Source: Planctomycetota bacterium (lineage in GTDB: Bacteria; Planctomycetota; Planctomycetia; Isosphaerales; Isosphaeraceae). Taken from it: a DNA stretch of 5,768 nt. The first letter of the stretch is position 1. Every line of letters begins with the position of its first letter. Shown in pieces: positions 4,680 through 5,768 of this stretch. The position numbers were made by a program, and so were the translations under genes. The stretch lies in the NCBI GenBank assembly GCA_021807585.1, contig JAKBCQ010000218.1, positions 1 through 5,768 on the forward strand. Reading direction: 5' to 3'. The notes under the pieces were generated by a model that did not search any database, was not told the DNA's origin, and was given only the letters and a program-made list of their open reading frames with translations.

Positions 4680-5768
4680 TCAGAATTCCATTTTTTTAAA
4701 TGCGGCGATCCCGATCTTGAGGGGGACGATCGTCGCGATCGCGCTGAAAACGAGCCCCGCGATAATCGCGAGCGCCAACCGCGTGCGAAAGATCGCGCCT
4801 CCGGGCAAACTCGCTCCCGAGTCGACGAACCCCGAGAACTCGCTCGCCTCGCGACCCGCGTAATACAGATGGCACGGCAGAGCGAGCGTCGACACCACGA
4901 TCAGGATGAAAACGAGGCTCACCAGCAGGTTGAGCGTCCCGCTTAACCCGGTGGCGATCTTCGACGGATCCTCCTCCTTGAGATCGGGAAATCGAGCCCC
5001 CAGGCCGACGCTGATCCCCGAAAGCCCCACACACAAAATCGCAATCGTCGTCATGTGCAACAGAATCATCCAAATACCAATGCGCAGCATCACGCCGCTT
5101 AATATCACAAGGATTTCGGTCGTGAACAACGAGACGCCGCACGCGAAGACGAACTTCCCCCAAAGAATCGCCTCGCGACGTACCGGAAAAAGCCCCAACA
5201 CCCAAAAATTGCGCCCCTCAAGCGAAAGCAACGGAAAAATGAACCGGCTCGTAAAGGTCGAAAGCAAAAGCGCCGTCACCGCGAGATTGAGAAAACTAAT
5301 CAACACTCTCCAGTACGTGGATTGCACATCATATCCAAGCCTTCTGATATTCACAAAATAAAACGCCAGCAGGCTGAAAAAGATGAGGAATTGCGACCAT
5401 TGAGCCGGGTCGCGGCGGAAAGCGCGAAGATCTTTAAGGATAAGCAGCCGAAGGGGCCTGGTGATGAAGAAGAAGACGCGGTGAAAGGCGTTGTCGAACG
5501 CGTACCAACCCGATCGACGGCGTCCCGACCGCCCCCCCTGAACGCGACTGTGCCCTTGCCGAAGCAGGTCGCGGGCGACGACCGCGGCGACGAGATACGC
5601 GAGCGCCGCGTGCGCCGTCATCACCATCAGATAAAAGAACGACTGATCGATCTCCTGCCGCGCCGAAGCCAACACCCCGGCCGCCATCCAACGGCTCGGC
5701 AAAAGTTTGTTCCGGCTGAATTCGAGCCGGTCGAGCAGTTGATTCATCCAGTCCTGGGGCGCGTATTC
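4680..5768 (-). CDS. ABC-2-type transporter permease, C-terminal part (5' end outside window)
   Basis: 362 residues are visible and the frame is open to the right edge. An ATG at 5747 is in frame, but seven codons precede it without a stop and the family is usually over 500 residues, so the true start probably lies outside. Hydrophobic segments fall, by visible residue, at about 45-65, 125-140, 153-171, 203-227, 231-256, 278-297 and 329-348, with a basic cytoplasmic-looking loop at 69-86. Family-like motifs are SLEGRNFWVLGLFPVRRE (182-199) followed by ILWGKF, and GLGARFPDLKEEDPSKIATG (255-274) before a hydrophobic segment; these resemble the planctomycete 'putative ABC exporter' permeases (Pfam ABC_tran_2-like), a match made from memory. 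It would form the membrane channel of an exporter driven by a separate ATPase, which should be encoded upstream beyond the window. Substrate unknown. The protein ends KKMEF, TGA at 4682-4680. Confidence 0.88.
   Translation of the reverse strand, partial: EYAPQDWMNQLLDRLEFSRNKLLPSRWMAAGVLASARQEIDQSFFYLMVMTAHAALAYLVAAVVARDLLRQGHSRVQGGRSGRRRSGWYAFDNAFHRVFFFITRPLRLLILKDLRAFRRDPAQWSQFLIFFSLLAFYFVNIRRLGYDVQSTYWRVLISFLNLAVTALLLSTFTSRFIFPLLSLEGRNFWVLGLFPVRREAILWGKFVFACGVSLFTTEILVILSGVMLRIGIWMILLHMTTIAILCVGLSGISVGLGARFPDLKEEDPSKIATGLSGTLNLLVSLVFILIVVSTLALPCHLYYAGREASEFSGFVDSGASLPGGAIFRTRLALAIIAGLVFSAIATIVPLKIGIAAFKKMEF

Overview
The window is GC-rich, roughly 60% by eye, and reads like a planctomycete chromosome, most plausibly an Isosphaeraceae-type genome. 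The best clue is the central gene. Its product opens with a basic stretch followed by LEQRTLLSG, the LEQR/LEPR/LEDR-x-LLS N-terminal motif of exported planctomycete proteins, then a TVTDNSDNPADPGSLRSVI segment and a Gly-rich parallel beta-helix repeat domain. All three supported genes lie on the minus strand, so transcription runs from high to low coordinates.

Layout, in order of transcription. (1) 5768-4680: the C-terminal 362 residues of a polytopic ABC-2-type permease, cut by the right edge. (2) 4679-3952: about 730 bases with no gene I can defend, upstream of the next gene. (3) 3951-1159: a 930-residue exported, glycine-rich repeat protein. It starts at an ATG with a well-spaced Shine-Dalgarno sequence and ends 35 bases before a near-perfect intrinsic terminator (1080-1123). 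It has about 11 GGA[IL] rungs, acidic or Asn/Gly/His-rich insertions in the turns, a poly-proline spacer and an Arg/Phe-rich tail. (4) 1079-766: about 310 bases of leader or intergenic DNA with one clear inverted repeat. (5) 765-1: the N-terminal 255 residues of a small-GTPase-like P-loop protein, cut by the left edge.

The three genes do not look like one operon. The central gene is flanked by a long spacer upstream and a strong terminator downstream, so it is probably its own transcription unit. I find no sequence evidence that the permease, surface protein and GTPase work together.

I saw no tRNA, rRNA, CRISPR array, insertion sequence or attachment site. I did not find a clearly new multi-gene system. 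The observations most worth following up are the internal architecture of the surface protein (a duplicated block with a length-variable insertion loop, and an 11-residue Phe register in its tail) and a strong excess of the palindrome CGATCG across the whole window.
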